Numbered from the stretch's first letter, positions 27,454 to 39,907 are shown. The stretch: DNA of 64,000 nucleotides from Marinomonas atlantica (GCF_001639725.1 NZ_LTAW01000006.1:247089-311088), one strand, 5' to 3'. Notes: generated by a model from the letters alone, not told the origin. Translations and numbers: made by a program.

Positions 27454-28719
27454 ATGAACCTTACCGAACTAAAAAAGAAATCAGTCCCTGAACTACTAGA
27501 TATCGCCGCGGAAATGGGGTTAGACAACCTTGCCCGCTCCCGAAAACAAGATGTTATCTTCGCGATTCTGAAACGCCATGCGAAAAGTGGCGAAGATATC
27601 TACGGCGATGGCATCCTTGAGATTCTGCAAGACGGCTTTGGCTTCTTACGCTCTCCTGATAGCTCATACCTAGCGGGTCCCGACGACATCTATGTATCAC
27701 CTAGTCAGATTCGTCGTTTCAACCTTCGCACAGGCGATACCGTCGCTGGCAAGATTCGTCCACCAAAAGATGGCGAGCGTTACTTTGCTCTGCTGAAAGT
27801 GAACGAAATCAACTTTGATAAGCCAGACAGTGTCCGCAACAAGATTTTGTTTGAAAACTTAACACCTCTATTCCCTGATGACCGCTTACTGATGGAAGCG
27901 GGCAACGGTTCGACCGAAGACGTTACGTCTCGTATCATCGATCTGGTTGCACCAATGGGTAAAGGTCAGCGCGCGCTCATCGTATCACCGCCAAAAGCGG
28001 GTAAAACATTTATGTTGCAGAACATCGCAAACGCGATCACACGCAACAACCCAGAGTGTCACATGATCGTACTGCTGATTGATGAACGCCCTGAGGAAGT
28101 AACCGAAATGTCGCGAACTGTTCGTGGTGAAGTGGTTGCCTCAACGTTTGACGAGCCACCAGCACGTCACGTTCAAGTGGCCGAAATGGTCATTGAAAAA
28201 GCCAAACGCCTTGTTGAACATAAAAAAGACGTAGTGATCCTACTGGATTCTATTACGCGTCTGGCGCGCGCTTACAACACAGTCGTTCCGTCTTCGGGTA
28301 AAGTCTTGACTGGTGGTGTTGATGCAAACGCACTAGAACGTCCTAAGCGTTTCTTTGGTGCTGCACGTAACATCGAAGAAGGTGGCAGCTTGACGATTAT
28401 CGCAACGGCTTTGGTCGATACCGGCTCTAAAATGGACGAAGTTATTTTCGAAGAATTTAAAGGTACAGGTAACTCTGAATTGCATCTTGATCGTAAGATT
28501 GCTGAAAAACGCACCTTCCCTGCTATCAACATCCGTCGCTCTGGTACCCGTCGTGAAGACCTACTAACGACCGAAGATGAACTGCAACGTATGTGGATCT
28601 TGCGTAAGCTTCTCAACCCAATGGAAGATGTGTCAGCCACTGAGTTCCTAATCGATCGACTTAAAGTTACTAAGACAAACGATGACTTCTTCGAGTCAAT
28701 GAAAGGTAAGAACAAGTAA
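27454..28719 (+). CDS. rho: Transcription termination factor Rho
   Basis: A hexameric RNA helicase that releases RNA polymerase at Rho-dependent terminators. It has 421 residues (E. coli 419). The N-terminal helical part [18 protein letters not shown] is followed by the cold-shock-like RNA-binding domain ([29 protein letters not shown]), Walker [12 protein letters not shown] with Lys184, Walker [18 protein letters not shown], the Q-loop/R-loop region [20 protein letters not shown], and [15 protein letters not shown]. It is essentially full length and intact. It is followed by a terminator and then by fre. Confidence 0.99.
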   Translation: MNLTELKKKSVPELLDIAAEMGLDNLARSRKQDVIFAILKRHAKSGEDIYGDGILEILQDGFGFLRSPDSSYLAGPDDIYVSPSQIRRFNLRTGDTVAGKIRPPKDGERYFALLKVNEINFDKPDSVRNKILFENLTPLFPDDRLLMEAGNGSTEDVTSRIIDLVAPMGKGQRALIVSPPKAGKTFMLQNIANAITRNNPECHMIVLLIDERPEEVTEMSRTVRGEVVASTFDEPPARHVQVAEMVIEKAKRLVEHKKDVVILLDSITRLARAYNTVVPSSGKVLTGGVDANALERPKRFFGAARNIEEGGSLTIIATALVDTGSKMDEVIFEEFKGTGNSELHLDRKIAEKRTFPAINIRRSGTRREDLLTTEDELQRMWILRKLLNPMEDVSATEFLIDRLKVTKTNDDFFESMKGKNK

Positions 28720-28744
28720 CAGTTGTAGACGATCACTCTGCAAT

Positions 28745-28787
28745 AAAGCCACTTCCTCACTTTATATGTGAAAGTGGCTTTTTTTTA
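28745..28787 (+). terminator. Terminator of rho
   Basis: AAAGCCACTT (28745-28754) pairs with AAGTGGCTTT (28772-28781), with a further short CAC/GTG pairing inside, followed by a T-run to 28787. Confidence 0.9.
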
Positions 28788-28893
28788 TTTGGAAAGCATC
28801 GATATAATGGCGCGATACGCCACGCTATTTAAGCGATATATTAAAAATAGCTGCTTCAAGCAGCAGGCACGAGAACACAACGGAGTCATCTAG

Positions 28894-29610
28894 GTGAAAG
28901 ACGTCAACGCTAAAGTTATTCGAGTCGATTCACTTAATAGCACAGTATTTAAAGTGGATTTGGAAGTCAGTGATACGGCATTCATTGCAGGGCAATATCT
29001 AATGATCGCCTTACCAAGCGGTGAAAAAGTACCCTACTCAATTGGCAGCGCGCCATTCGAGCTTCCTGTTCTAACGCTGTATATATTAGTGTCAGACGAA
29101 GCCTCTTTGGCTTCTAAAGTAATCGAACACATTCAGCAAAATGAATCCATCGACCTTATTCTTCCTGGCGGCGATGCTCATATTGAGCAAATCCCAAGCG
29201 ACCTTACCGACCCACTACTTTTAATTGCAGGTGGAACAGGATTCGCTCAGATGAAAAGTATCTTTGATGATTTGCTTCATAAGGGCTATAAGAAACCAGT
29301 GCACTTCTACTGGGGGCTGCGAACTTCTGCTGACACATTTGTGATGGATTGGATCAACAACCATCAGTCGCCAGATAACTTCCATATTCACGTTATTGTC
29401 AATGAAGGCAGTAATGATTGGGATGGGCGAACCGGCTGGCTTTATGAAGCCGTTATAGAAGATCATTTAGAACTAACCAATAGTCATGCCTTCATTAGTG
29501 GTTCCGTTGGTATGGTTTACGGTACGCTGGATCAACTTGAAGCAAAAGGCATCCAAGAAGGCAATTGCCACTCAGATGTGTTTGCATACGCGCCACGACC
29601 TAAGGCGTAA
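28894..29610 (+). CDS. fre: NAD(P)H-flavin reductase (Fre/LuxG type)
   Basis: Reduces free flavins with NAD(P)H and supplies reduced flavin to other enzymes; it belongs to the ferredoxin-NADP reductase fold without a tightly bound flavin. It has 238 residues (E. coli Fre 233). FIAGQYLMIALPSGEKVPYS corresponds to the flavin-site RPFS-type motif, LLIAGGTGFAQMKSI to the NAD-binding glycine-rich loop, and HFYWGLR to the following strand. The C-terminus is SDVFAYAPRP, as in Fre. The start is GTG 28894 with CGGAG at 28881-28885. It is a single gene with its own terminator. Confidence 0.92.
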   Translation: MKDVNAKVIRVDSLNSTVFKVDLEVSDTAFIAGQYLMIALPSGEKVPYSIGSAPFELPVLTLYILVSDEASLASKVIEHIQQNESIDLILPGGDAHIEQIPSDLTDPLLLIAGGTGFAQMKSIFDDLLHKGYKKPVHFYWGLRTSADTFVMDWINNHQSPDNFHIHVIVNEGSNDWDGRTGWLYEAVIEDHLELTNSHAFISGSVGMVYGTLDQLEAKGIQEGNCHSDVFAYAPRPKA

Positions 29611-29633
29611 TAACTGATCAAGCCTTGATTTAG

Positions 29634-29661
29634 AAAGCATGTCTTTGACATGCTTTTTTTC
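29634..29661 (+). terminator. Terminator of fre
   Basis: AAAGCATGTC (29634-29643) and GACATGCTTT (29647-29656) form a perfect stem with a 3-base loop and a following T-run. The next gene is convergent. Confidence 0.93.
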
Positions 29662-29681
29662 TGTATAGAGAAGTGCAAGCA

Positions 29682-31223
29682 TTAGGCAATGGATTCAAAC
29701 GTATCTGAATATTGAATCAACTCAACCCCAACTAACGTTGCAGCGAAATTCGTTGCAACAATATGGTATCCATCACTATCCACAAACCGTTTTACATCAT
29801 TAAACACTTCAGGGATAAATACCGTGTCGTTGCCAACACCTCCATCTACCCGATCATAACCACCCGCCCCAAGATAAATAGCATCATCTCCAGCGCCAGC
29901 AAAAATAATGTTATCAACTTCGTTATCCGTAATTATGTCATTCCCTATACCCGCTACAACATTTTCAATCACTACACCAAAGGCGATACCTAAATTGTTA
30001 TGGTTCAAAAACGCACTTTCTTCAAGCGATACAATAAAATCTTGAATAAACGAAACTTGATCAGACGACCCAAGTTTTGCTTTAGCAGCAACTTCTACAG
30101 CTTCTTCATAAGGTGTTCTTTTTGAAATTGATGACAGGGTATAGTCATTTAAATTGACCACACTGGCATATCGGGCGTTGCTGACATCCAGAGTATCCAC
30201 GCCACCGGCATCCCAAATCGTAAAGTAATGACCTGAGACACCGACAAATGAGCGATTATCTTCATTGTACACATAAACATTATCACTATTGTTCGTAGAC
30301 ATATCCGCGCCATACATAGCTTGTAATGCAGCCACATCAATAATTCCTAAACCCATTCGATAGGCATCAACGGTATAAGTAGAGTAACGAGATCCAGTGC
30401 TTTCTGCCTCTACTTCATAGCCACCTACAAGGGTGTAACTCATCGCACTGTAGTAGGTATTATCTACCTCTGAATTCAATACCACGCCATCAAAAGTGTG
30501 CTCTAAGCCCATCGCATGCCCCAGCTCATGAGCCATGGTATACACTCCATAACCTCCTTCACTGTAGTAATATTTATTACCACCAGCCTGGTTAAGAAAA
30601 ATATCCCCACCAATCCCTGCACCTGGGAAATAGGCAAACGCTTCAGCAGAGGTATGAGAGATAGCCGCCACCTGGATATCAGAGTTTGATTCACTGAGCG
30701 ATTTAACTGCATCTAAGCTCACAAACTGGTTTTGACTACTTACAATATCGTTAAAATAACTTTGCTCGAGCGCTGTCAATGCTCGCCAATCTCTTGATGT
30801 ATTGAAGCTTCCAGTGTGGGTAGAGGGAACCGTCGAAGGGAAGTTATATGTCAGCGAACCGTTAGACCAAGCTTCTTCACTAAGAACGGCCGGTACATAT
30901 TTGTTTGTATTTAATGCAATAGCAGAAACCGTGCTCAAGGTAATACTTTTTTCAGATAAGGTTTGCGTTACATTCGGTGAGTGAATGATGTTTGATATAG
31001 GTGCATCACCTGAGGCATCAAACCCCAGCGCCGCAAAAAATGCTTTGACCTGCTCAGTGCTCGCCCCCTTTCCGTATAACTCTGCAATCATAGAAAAGCT
31101 AATTCCATAAGCACCCGTTACATCATAAATTATTTTTGGCGAAGCAAGGTTCGCATATATAAAATCTCGTCCTTGAGTAAACGTAACGCCATAACTAGAC
31201 AATAGATCCGTTACATTACTCAT
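29682..31223 (-). CDS. Serralysin-like zinc metalloprotease with RTX-type C-terminus
   Basis: A 512-residue predicted extracellular peptidase of the M10B (serralysin) family. The zinc site HELGHAMGLEH places His232, Glu233, His236 and His242, and the Met-turn SAMSYT (Met261) follows. Upstream, LTYNFPS is the usual first strand of the catalytic domain. The C-terminal part holds GAGDDAIYLGAGG and DGGVGNDTVF, a few RTX nonapeptides that bind calcium. There is no N-terminal signal peptide, as expected for type I secretion. The ATG at 31223 has an AGGGGGG ribosome-binding site, which rejects a 33-codon longer reading. About 100 extra N-terminal residues precede the catalytic domain. No exporter lies next to it; one is 20 kb away. 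Confidence 0.9.
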   Translation of the reverse strand: MSNVTDLLSSYGVTFTQGRDFIYANLASPKIIYDVTGAYGISFSMIAELYGKGASTEQVKAFFAALGFDASGDAPISNIIHSPNVTQTLSEKSITLSTVSAIALNTNKYVPAVLSEEAWSNGSLTYNFPSTVPSTHTGSFNTSRDWRALTALEQSYFNDIVSSQNQFVSLDAVKSLSESNSDIQVAAISHTSAEAFAYFPGAGIGGDIFLNQAGGNKYYYSEGGYGVYTMAHELGHAMGLEHTFDGVVLNSEVDNTYYSAMSYTLVGGYEVEAESTGSRYSTYTVDAYRMGLGIIDVAALQAMYGADMSTNNSDNVYVYNEDNRSFVGVSGHYFTIWDAGGVDTLDVSNARYASVVNLNDYTLSSISKRTPYEEAVEVAAKAKLGSSDQVSFIQDFIVSLEESAFLNHNNLGIAFGVVIENVVAGIGNDIITDNEVDNIIFAGAGDDAIYLGAGGYDRVDGGVGNDTVFIPEVFNDVKRFVDSDGYHIVATNFAATLVGVELIQYSDTFESIA

Positions 31224-31369
31224 AACGCCCCCTATAAAGTTTGTTATTACAATATTAGATAAATAATAGGTGAACTTAAGGCAACTATGACAGTTGTAAA
31301 TGAAAATTTTCACTACCAAGTGCTATAAAAATAGTCTTGGTAGTGAAATGAAATTAGAGGGAGATTAGG

Positions 31370-33622
31370 TTAACGTGCGTTATCCGCTAAATCATTCATC
31401 AAAGCACGTTGTGCCGTGCGGTACTCGCCTTTACGTGGCTTAGCCAGCTGGTAGGAGCCATCGCTTTGAAGCAGCCAGCTTTGCGTATTATCTTTCAAGT
31501 AATACTCCAGCTCTTTCTTCACACGACGCGATAACTTGTAGTCTTGGATCGGGAACGCGACTTCAACACGGTTATTCAAGTTACGATCCATGCCGTCGGC
31601 ACTGGATAAATACACCATCGGCACACGATTATTATAGAAGTAGTAAACACGCGTATGCTCAAGGAAACGCCCGATAATACTGCGTACACGAATGTTAGAC
31701 GATACGCCTTTAATGCCCGGACGTAGCGTACAAATCCCGCGTACGATCAAATCGATCTTCACACCCGCTTGAGAGGCTTTGTACAATGCCTGAACCAAAC
31801 GCTGCTCTGTGAGTGAGTTCACCTTAATAATGATCCGTGCAGGTTCACCAGCGCGGGCATTGTCTGCTTCTTGAGCAATCATATCCAACAACCGATCGCG
31901 CAATGTAAACGGCGCGTGCAATAGCTTCTTCACTTTCAGCTCTTTGCTCATGCCTGTTAGTTGCTGGAAGACACGGTGAACATCATCGCCAATTTCTTTA
32001 TCACATGTTAAGAAACTGTAATCAGTATACAAGCGTGCATTGCCTGCATGGTAGTTACCGGTACCAAGATGCACATAGCGGGTTAGGTCTGGCCCTTCAC
32101 GACGCACAATCAAGATCATCTTGGCATGAGTTTTATGACGAACGACGCCGTATACAACGATCGCCCCAGCATCCTGCAGACGACTGGCTAAGGCTAAGTT
32201 CTCCGCTTCATCAAAACGCGCACGCAACTCGATAACAACCGTTACCTCTTTTCCATTACGGGCAGCTTCCACCAACGCGTTGGCAATCGGCGAGCGCGCT
32301 CCTGTGCGGTAAAGTGTTTGACGGATGGCAATCACATGTGGATCTTTGGCCGCTTCACTGAGCATATCGACAACCGGAGAAAAACTCTCAAACGGGTGCA
32401 TCAACAGGTAGTCTCGTTGGCGTACCGCCTCAAAGATACCACCAGATTTTGCCAGTTTATTGGGTAAGCCCGGTGAAAATGGAGGGTACATCAAATCAGA
32501 TCGATCCACTAACTCCAACACAGCCATCAATCGACTCAAGTTCACTGGGCCATCAATGCAATATAAATCTTGCTCGGCTAGGTCAAACTGCGCCAACAAA
32601 GTATCGACAATGTGCGCTGGGCAATTATCAGCGATTTCTAAACGTACTGAGCTACCGTAATGACGACTTTGTAATTCTGTACGCAAAGCACCAGCCAAAT
32701 CCAAACCAATGTCGTCAGAATCTACTTCCAAATCGGCATTACGCGTTAAGCGAAACTGGAAACAGCCTTTTACCGTCATACCAGGAAACAACTGATCGGC
32801 ATGGGCATGAATAATCGACGATAGGAAGACCATGTTATCGCCCCCCTCACAAACGTCGTCAGGTAATTTAACCAAGCGAGGTAAAGAGCTTGGAGCCGGC
32901 ACAATAGCCAAACCATTCTCACGGCCAAACGCATCACGGCCCTCTAGCTCAACCACAAAGTTAAAGGTTTTGTTGGCCAAGCGAGGAAATGGGTGAGCTG
33001 GGTCAAGTCCTACCGGACTGATGATGGGCAATACATTGTCACGGAAATAGCGTTTTACCCAAGCCGCTTGCTTTTCGGTCCATATAGAACGACGAATAAA
33101 GCGAATATTTTCTTCTGCTAGCTTAGGAAAAATAATGTCGTTCAAAATGCGATACTGGCGACGCACTAACTTGTGTGCATGATCACTGATCAATTGCAAC
33201 ACTTTGCGTGGGTGCATACCATCAGGTCCGTTTTTCTCACGACCGTATTCGATCTGACTTTTTAGACCTGCCACACGAATTTCAAAGAACTCATCCATGT
33301 TTGAACTGAAGATACACAGGAACATCAAACGATTCAGTACTGGATGGTTCTCATCCATAGCTTGCTCTAGTACACGCGCATTGAACTGTAGATGACTAAG
33401 CTCACGGTTAAAGAACAGCTCTGGATCCGACAAATCAATGTCTTCCGGTAAGCGCTGCTCAATGGCTAAACGGCTTGGATCAATAGGCTGCTCAGGAATC
33501 GGCTCAAGCACCAATTCCTCAGCAATCTCTTCGATCGACTTGGCTTCGTTTTGTACAGCATCCTCGTTTGTTTTAGCTGAGGATTGAGCCACTTCATTTT
33601 CTTTTTCAGGCTGTTCAGACAT
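31370..33622 (-). CDS. ppk: Polyphosphate kinase 1
   Basis: Makes polyphosphate from ATP reversibly at the membrane. It has 750 residues, longer than the 688 of E. coli because of an acidic, low-complexity N-terminal extension of about 65 residues rich in Glu, before [20 protein letters not shown]. The catalytic HKD-like region [16 protein letters not shown] carries His499, which matches the autophosphorylated histidine of E. coli PPK, and a second phospholipase-D-like half follows with [15 protein letters not shown]. It is 153 bp downstream of hemB on the same strand, an arrangement shared with Pseudomonas. Confidence 0.97.
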   Translation of the reverse strand: MSEQPEKENEVAQSSAKTNEDAVQNEAKSIEEIAEELVLEPIPEQPIDPSRLAIEQRLPEDIDLSDPELFFNRELSHLQFNARVLEQAMDENHPVLNRLMFLCIFSSNMDEFFEIRVAGLKSQIEYGREKNGPDGMHPRKVLQLISDHAHKLVRRQYRILNDIIFPKLAEENIRFIRRSIWTEKQAAWVKRYFRDNVLPIISPVGLDPAHPFPRLANKTFNFVVELEGRDAFGRENGLAIVPAPSSLPRLVKLPDDVCEGGDNMVFLSSIIHAHADQLFPGMTVKGCFQFRLTRNADLEVDSDDIGLDLAGALRTELQSRHYGSSVRLEIADNCPAHIVDTLLAQFDLAEQDLYCIDGPVNLSRLMAVLELVDRSDLMYPPFSPGLPNKLAKSGGIFEAVRQRDYLLMHPFESFSPVVDMLSEAAKDPHVIAIRQTLYRTGARSPIANALVEAARNGKEVTVVIELRARFDEAENLALASRLQDAGAIVVYGVVRHKTHAKMILIVRREGPDLTRYVHLGTGNYHAGNARLYTDYSFLTCDKEIGDDVHRVFQQLTGMSKELKVKKLLHAPFTLRDRLLDMIAQEADNARAGEPARIIIKVNSLTEQRLVQALYKASQAGVKIDLIVRGICTLRPGIKGVSSNIRVRSIIGRFLEHTRVYYFYNNRVPMVYLSSADGMDRNLNNRVEVAFPIQDYKLSRRVKKELEYYLKDNTQSWLLQSDGSYQLAKPRKGEYRTAQRALMNDLADNAR

Positions 33623-33775
33623 TGCGTGTCAGCTCCAATAGCGTGCCATCATTATGTTCCATGTTGATCTAACTAAGCAGTAAGACCAACTTTAAAATTA
33701 CACTAACGCAACCCTAGGGTCACGGCTTCCTCGATGAATAATCAACATCTAAACACGAAAAATAATGAAGCCGTT

Positions 33776-34795
<1,020 letters not shown>

Positions 34796-34969
34796 CTATA
34801 AATAAATTGTGACAATTACATTACAGAGAAGAAAATTGCCTAATAAAACAAGGGAAGCACGTTAGTAATGACTCTCCCCTTTAGCGAATACTGTCATTCT
34901 AGAATAAAACGAAAGAGGAGGTATTGATATCATTCAGCAAATTTATAGAAAAAGCATTGTGTTGCCAGA

Positions 34970-35010
34970 TAAATAAAAAGACCACGAATGTTCTTTACAT
35001 TAGTGGTCTT
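34970..35010 (-). terminator. Terminator of the chemoreceptor gene
   Basis: AAGACCAC (34978-34985) pairs with GTGGTCTT (35003-35010), and an inner AATGT/ACATT adds five pairs. On the minus strand TTTTTATTT follows. Confidence 0.9.
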
Positions 35011-35046
35011 AAATAAACGTATAGCTTAAGGATCAATAATTTGGAT

Positions 35047-36663
35047 TTAAACCTTAAACTGGCTAGTTAACTTATTAAGAGACTCAGCCAGTTGCGCGAG
35101 CTCTTGACTTGACTGACTGCTTTTATTGGCTGCTTCTGCAGTCGAATTAGCAAGACCGCTAATCGCAACCAACCCTTCGTCTACGGTGTTGGAGACAATC
35201 GCTTGTTCTTCTGCAGCCGATGCTATGGCCGTATTTTGCTCATTAATTTTTGTAACGGAGGATCGAATAGCTTCCAGCGCCTCACCAGCACGATGAGCAA
35301 TATTCAATGTTTCTTTCGCTTGTTCATAACTGGTACGAATAGAGCTAACTGTACTGCCTGTGTCTTTTTGCACCGAGCCAATCATGCTTTCAATTTCTAT
35401 TGTCGATTCATGAGTACGGTGAGCCAAACCACGTACTTCGTCTGCAACCACAGCAAAACCACGACCACTTTCTCCGGCACGCGCAGCCTCAATTGCGGCA
35501 TTAAGCGCTAATAAATTAGTTTGCTCGGCAATATCACGAATCACATCCAGCACTTTGCCAATATTAGACACCTGTTGCTCTAATGACGTAACCCCTGACA
35601 TGGTGCCATCAAGTTCAGTCAATAAACCATTAATTGTATCAATAGTATTTGATACTTCTTGGTTCCCTACCTCTGAGCGCTCATTCGCATTTTGCGATTC
35701 TTCTGACGTTGCTACAGCATTACGAGCCACTTCATCGACAGCAGATGACAACTGAGTCACGGATGAAACAGCTTGCTCTAGTTGAACATTTTGATCGTAA
35801 ATTGCTTGAGTCGATAGTTCTGTAACACTGCTTAAGTCTTCAGAGGTTGAAGCGAGCTGACGAGCTGAGGCCTGAATATCATTTATGGTCTTCCTCAGAT
35901 TAGATTGCATCACAGATATCGCTTGTATCATCTGCGCGGCTTCGTCTTTCCCTTGATCCGAAAACTCACGACTAAGGTCGCCGCTGGCCATAGCCTCTGC
36001 TGCTCCTATCGCAACTTGAAGAGGCTTAACAAGACTACGGGTAAATAGATAAGAAAACAGGGCAACCAACACCAATGCACAAGCAATTGCAGAATACATA
36101 ATAACCATAGTGTCTGTTTCAGCTTGGTCTACCGCATTGTCACTGTCGGTAATACGTTGGGTTTGGAAGGCTACCAATGCTTCAATTGAACGAACCAGTT
36201 TACTACCAACAGACTTGGCCTGTTCCTGCAGTGGCAGACTGCCTTCCAAGTCGTCAGCGATCACAAAATCAATAATCCTAGATTGAATTGATTGATACTG
36301 CGCGAACTCATCGGCTATCTCTTGTAAAAGCTGCTCAGCCTCCTCAGCACGTGCCATGCCACGCATTTTTTCCAGTTCGGCTTTGAAATGTTCTCCTGCG
36401 GCAACAACACGAAGACGACCTTGACTAGATGTATCTGGTGACAAAATCGTTTTTACTACTTCGAAACGCAATTCATAAAGTGCAGCAGTCAAATTCTTTG
36501 AATACATTAACGCTGGCACTCGATGCTCTGTTACAACATCAAATTCATCGGAGAGATTAGACACTCGATTAATAGAAAAAAAGCCAATGGCTAATACAAG
36601 CAATCCAACAATTGCAAAAGCAAGCGTAGAGCGTGCCCCAATAGTTACTGAACGTATACCCAT
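35047..36663 (-). CDS. Methyl-accepting chemotaxis protein
   Basis: A 538-residue chemoreceptor. The first membrane helix is at about 12-30, followed by a four-helix-bundle-type periplasmic sensor (to about 185) and the second helix at about 187-207. A HAMP domain starts at [21 protein letters not shown] and leads to a long cytoplasmic coiled coil with the signalling tip [20 protein letters not shown] and [18 protein letters not shown]. No C-terminal CheR-binding pentapeptide is present. The ligand is unknown. It is a single gene with its own terminator. Confidence 0.96.
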   Translation of the reverse strand: MGIRSVTIGARSTLAFAIVGLLVLAIGFFSINRVSNLSDEFDVVTEHRVPALMYSKNLTAALYELRFEVVKTILSPDTSSQGRLRVVAAGEHFKAELEKMRGMARAEEAEQLLQEIADEFAQYQSIQSRIIDFVIADDLEGSLPLQEQAKSVGSKLVRSIEALVAFQTQRITDSDNAVDQAETDTMVIMYSAIACALVLVALFSYLFTRSLVKPLQVAIGAAEAMASGDLSREFSDQGKDEAAQMIQAISVMQSNLRKTINDIQASARQLASTSEDLSSVTELSTQAIYDQNVQLEQAVSSVTQLSSAVDEVARNAVATSEESQNANERSEVGNQEVSNTIDTINGLLTELDGTMSGVTSLEQQVSNIGKVLDVIRDIAEQTNLLALNAAIEAARAGESGRGFAVVADEVRGLAHRTHESTIEIESMIGSVQKDTGSTVSSIRTSYEQAKETLNIAHRAGEALEAIRSSVTKINEQNTAIASAAEEQAIVSNTVDEGLVAISGLANSTAEAANKSSQSSQELAQLAESLNKLTSQFKV

Positions 36664-36891
36664 AGTCGTTATTACTCCTTAATAACAAACAATGATTAAA
36701 TCAGCTATCAGAGGAAAACTGACAGGTAACTTACAAAAAAACCAATCAAACTAAAGGCGAATTAAAACGACACATCCATGTATATTCATCACATAAAAGA
36801 TATAATATTTTCTTATATTGAGACATATTTGATAACTTTATGATTGCAAAGATTTAAATAGCAATATCTTTATCTCAATCACTCAATAAAA

Positions 36892-38814
36892 TCAGGACAA
36901 CTCCGCCTGTTCAAGCTCATCTTGAGCCTCAAACCACGCCTCTTCTGCATCTTCTAGCGTCTTCTTCCATTTCGCTTCATCGGCTAATAGACTTTGCAAT
37001 TTGTCCTTATTGGCTATGTCATACAAGTCGTTGTCAGACATGGCTTCGCTGATGTTCGAAAGGTGTGTTTGGGCAGTTTGCATGGTTTTCTCATGCTTCT
37101 CGATCAACTTACGCAAAGGGCGAAGCTTTTCACGTTGCTCAGCGGCTTTGCGACGCTCTTCTTTACGGTCTACTTTTTCAACTTTTACGTCATTGCCGCC
37201 TGCAGCACGCTCCGCCTGATTCGCTTGCTGCTGTCTGGCTTGCAGCCATTGATGATACGCATGCAAGTCACCATCAAACGCTTCGATCTGATGATCGGCG
37301 ACCAAGAAGAACTCATCAACGGTACTGTTTAACAAGTGACGATCATGGGATACTACAAGGATCGCACCCTCAAATTCTTGCAAAGCCTCCGTCAGTGCTT
37401 GACGCATCTCTAAGTCTAAATGGTTAGTTGGCTCATCAAGCACCAAAAGGTTCGGTTTGCGCCACGCAATCAAAGACAAAGCCAAGCGGGCTTTCTCACC
37501 GCCGGAAAAACCTTTCACTGCTCGTAGCGCATCGTCGCCATTAAAACCAAAGCCACCAAGATACTTACGTACATCCGCTTCCAGTGCCGTCGGAGTAATA
37601 CGTTGAATGTGTAAAACCGGAGACGCTTCTAAGTCCAACGCGCTCAACTGATGTTGGGAGAAATAGCCTACCTTGGTATTTTCACCATAAACACGCTCAC
37701 CTGATAACACATCCAACTCTTCTACTAAGGATTTAATCAGCGTCGATTTACCCGCGCCATTAGGACCTAATAGACCAATGCGCTGACCATCACGTACAGA
37801 GAAATTCGACTCGCCCAACTGCACTCTCGGCGTTCCATCTTCCAATACATAACCCAAGTCCGCTTGAATCAAACTGACCAATTGTGGCGAGGTTTTATCA
37901 GCCATCGGAATGGAAAATTGAAATTGAGAGTCAATGTGAGCAGGCCCGATACTTTCCATCTTTTCCAGCATTTTTAGACGACTTTGGGCTTGTTTTGCTT
38001 TCGTCGCTTTATAGCGGAAGCGATCTACATACTCTTGTAAATGGGCACGTTTACGTTGTTGTTGTTCAAACATGGATTGCTGTTGCGCTAAATGCTCGGC
38101 ACGCTGACGTTCGTAATTACTGTAGTTACCTTTATACAGATTCAGCTTTTTTTGAAAGAGGTGAACAATATGACTACAAATACCATCAAGAAAATCACGG
38201 TCGTGGGAGATCAATAACAACGTACCAGCGTAGGAGCGTAGCCAGTTTTCGAGCCACATCACCGCATCCAAATCTAAGTGGTTGGTCGGTTCGTCCAAAA
38301 GCAAAATATCAGATGGACACATCAACGCCCGTGCAAGGTTTAAACGAATGCGCCAACCACCCGAGAAATCCGCCACTTTTTTACTCATGTCGGCCATTTT
38401 GAAACCTAGACCTTGGAGCAGCATTTCACCGCGCGCCTGTGCAGTATAACCCTGTACGTTTTCGTATTCGCTTAACCAGTGAGCATGGGCATGATCATCG
38501 CCACTGCTTTGCGCCACTTCAATTTTCGCTTCGATCACACGCAACTGATCGTCACCATCAAGACAGTATTCCAACGCTGTACGGTCAACGTCTTCCACTT
38601 CCTGCGCCATAAACGCAATACGACGCTGGCCAGGTAAAATGACCTCGCCAGTATCCGCATGTAACAAACCACGCACTAAGGCAAACAAAGACGATTTACC
38701 CGCGCCATTTGCCCCGATCAAACCCACCTTTTGACCTTCAAAAATGGTCATATCGGCCTGTTCAAGCAAAAACTGCGTACCGCGTTGCAAACTGACTTGG
38801 GAAAACTGGATCAT
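36892..38814 (-). CDS. ABC-F family ATP-binding protein (YheS-like)
   Basis: A 640-residue soluble protein with two ABC ATPase domains and no membrane part; ABC-F proteins act at the ribosome as translation factors. Walker A motifs GANGAGKS (about 35-42) and GPNGAGKS, signatures DFSGGWRIRLNLARAL and GFSGGEKARLALSL, and Walker B LLLDEPTNHLDLDAVMWLE and LLVLDEPTNHLDLEMRQAL are all intact. The inter-domain linker (KRAHLQEYVDRFRYKATKAK) is the ABC-F mark. The C-terminus is a charged coiled coil. Start and length match YheS best among the ABC-F subfamilies. Confidence 0.95.
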   Translation of the reverse strand: MIQFSQVSLQRGTQFLLEQADMTIFEGQKVGLIGANGAGKSSLFALVRGLLHADTGEVILPGQRRIAFMAQEVEDVDRTALEYCLDGDDQLRVIEAKIEVAQSSGDDHAHAHWLSEYENVQGYTAQARGEMLLQGLGFKMADMSKKVADFSGGWRIRLNLARALMCPSDILLLDEPTNHLDLDAVMWLENWLRSYAGTLLLISHDRDFLDGICSHIVHLFQKKLNLYKGNYSNYERQRAEHLAQQQSMFEQQQRKRAHLQEYVDRFRYKATKAKQAQSRLKMLEKMESIGPAHIDSQFQFSIPMADKTSPQLVSLIQADLGYVLEDGTPRVQLGESNFSVRDGQRIGLLGPNGAGKSTLIKSLVEELDVLSGERVYGENTKVGYFSQHQLSALDLEASPVLHIQRITPTALEADVRKYLGGFGFNGDDALRAVKGFSGGEKARLALSLIAWRKPNLLVLDEPTNHLDLEMRQALTEALQEFEGAILVVSHDRHLLNSTVDEFFLVADHQIEAFDGDLHAYHQWLQARQQQANQAERAAGGNDVKVEKVDRKEERRKAAEQREKLRPLRKLIEKHEKTMQTAQTHLSNISEAMSDNDLYDIANKDKLQSLLADEAKWKKTLEDAEEAWFEAQDELEQAELS

Positions 38815-38984
38815 GAATACGTCTCTGAGTGATTTAGCAAAGCACGCATTTTAGAGGATTATAAAAGACCAAGCGAGCCTCTTTGAGATTGCCCCTTTAA
38901 ACCTCATTTAGCGCCCTCACATAAGGTGCAAAATAGGCCATTGCGTTTTAAAATGTATGCATACTTAATTTAACGGTGATTCTT

Positions 38985-39854
38985 GTGAACAACATCAATG
39001 AAATCCAACGCTTCTCCTTCGATAACACCAATGTTCGAGGCGAGCGCGTACTGCTAACCGATGCTTACCAAAACATCATTTCTCGTAAAAGTTACCCAAA
39101 GTCACTTGAAAAACTCCTAGGCGAGTTTGTTGCTGCCATTGCGCTATTGCGTGACATCGTCAAAATTGATGGCGTGCTGTCAATCCAATGTAAAGGCGAA
39201 GGTCAGTTAAAAACGTTAATGGCTGAGTGTGACGAACAACAAAACTTGCGTGCCATTGCCCAATGGGATGAAGAACAAGCGTTTCCAGAACAGGCATCAC
39301 TGAAAGAACTGCTTGCGAACGGTTATCTTGTCATCACCATCGAGCCACGCCAAGGTAATCGTTACCAAGGCATCGTCGAAATCGTCGGTGATAGCTTGGC
39401 CCAGTGCTTAGAGCAATACTTCTTCCAATCAGAGCAACTACCCAGTCGTGTTTGGTTAGCCGCTGATGGTGCGCAAGCAGCCGGGCTTTTCTTACAACGC
39501 CTACCCGCAGAACAAGCAAAAGATGGCGATGAAGATGCATGGGAACGTTTCGTTCACTTAGCGACCACAGTAAAAGATGAAGAGTTGCTAACCTTAGACA
39601 CAACAGAGCTTTTACACCGCCTGTACCACGAAGAAGAACTGCGCATGTACGATTCTAAAACCATGCAATTTGGTTGTTCATGCTCACGCCAACGTACGTT
39701 TGATGCCATTGCCTCTATGGGAGCGGAAGAAATTCGCCAAATCATTAGCGAAGAAGGCTCGATCAAAGCAGAGTGTCAGTTCTGTGCAGAAGTCTATGAG
39801 TTTCATAAAGAAGATTTAGACAGCGCATTAGGCGACCAAGCGCAAACACACTAA
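38985..39854 (+). CDS. hslO: Redox-regulated chaperone Hsp33
   Basis: A holdase chaperone that becomes active when oxidants displace zinc from its four cysteines. It has 289 residues from GTG 38985, chosen because GGTGA at 38975-38979 lies 5 bp before it; a GTG at 38976 would add three residues. The early block RVLLTDAYQNIISRKSYP is typical, and the zinc switch is complete: FGCSCSRQRTF gives CxC and AECQFCAEVYEF gives CxxC, 31-34 residues apart, near the C-terminus. It is a single gene, divergent from the ABC-F gene. Confidence 0.96.
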   Translation: MNNINEIQRFSFDNTNVRGERVLLTDAYQNIISRKSYPKSLEKLLGEFVAAIALLRDIVKIDGVLSIQCKGEGQLKTLMAECDEQQNLRAIAQWDEEQAFPEQASLKELLANGYLVITIEPRQGNRYQGIVEIVGDSLAQCLEQYFFQSEQLPSRVWLAADGAQAAGLFLQRLPAEQAKDGDEDAWERFVHLATTVKDEELLTLDTTELLHRLYHEEELRMYDSKTMQFGCSCSRQRTFDAIASMGAEEIRQIISEEGSIKAECQFCAEVYEFHKEDLDSALGDQAQTH

Positions 39855-39865
39855 TACGAAGTGAG

Positions 39866-39892
39866 TGAGCACCATTGCTTTTATGGTGCTCA
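39866..39892. terminator. Hairpin between hslO and the EAL gene
   Basis: TGAGCACCAT (39866-39875) and ATGGTGCTCA (39883-39892) pair perfectly around a 7-base loop between two convergent genes. There is no clean T-run on either side, so termination efficiency is uncertain. Confidence 0.55.
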
Positions 39893-39907
39893 TAAACCTC
39901 AAGCCGT

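Noticed and set aside
37884..38402. 172-codon plus-strand frame opposite the ABC-F gene
   Set aside because: Antisense to intact Walker and signature motifs of a conserved ATPase.
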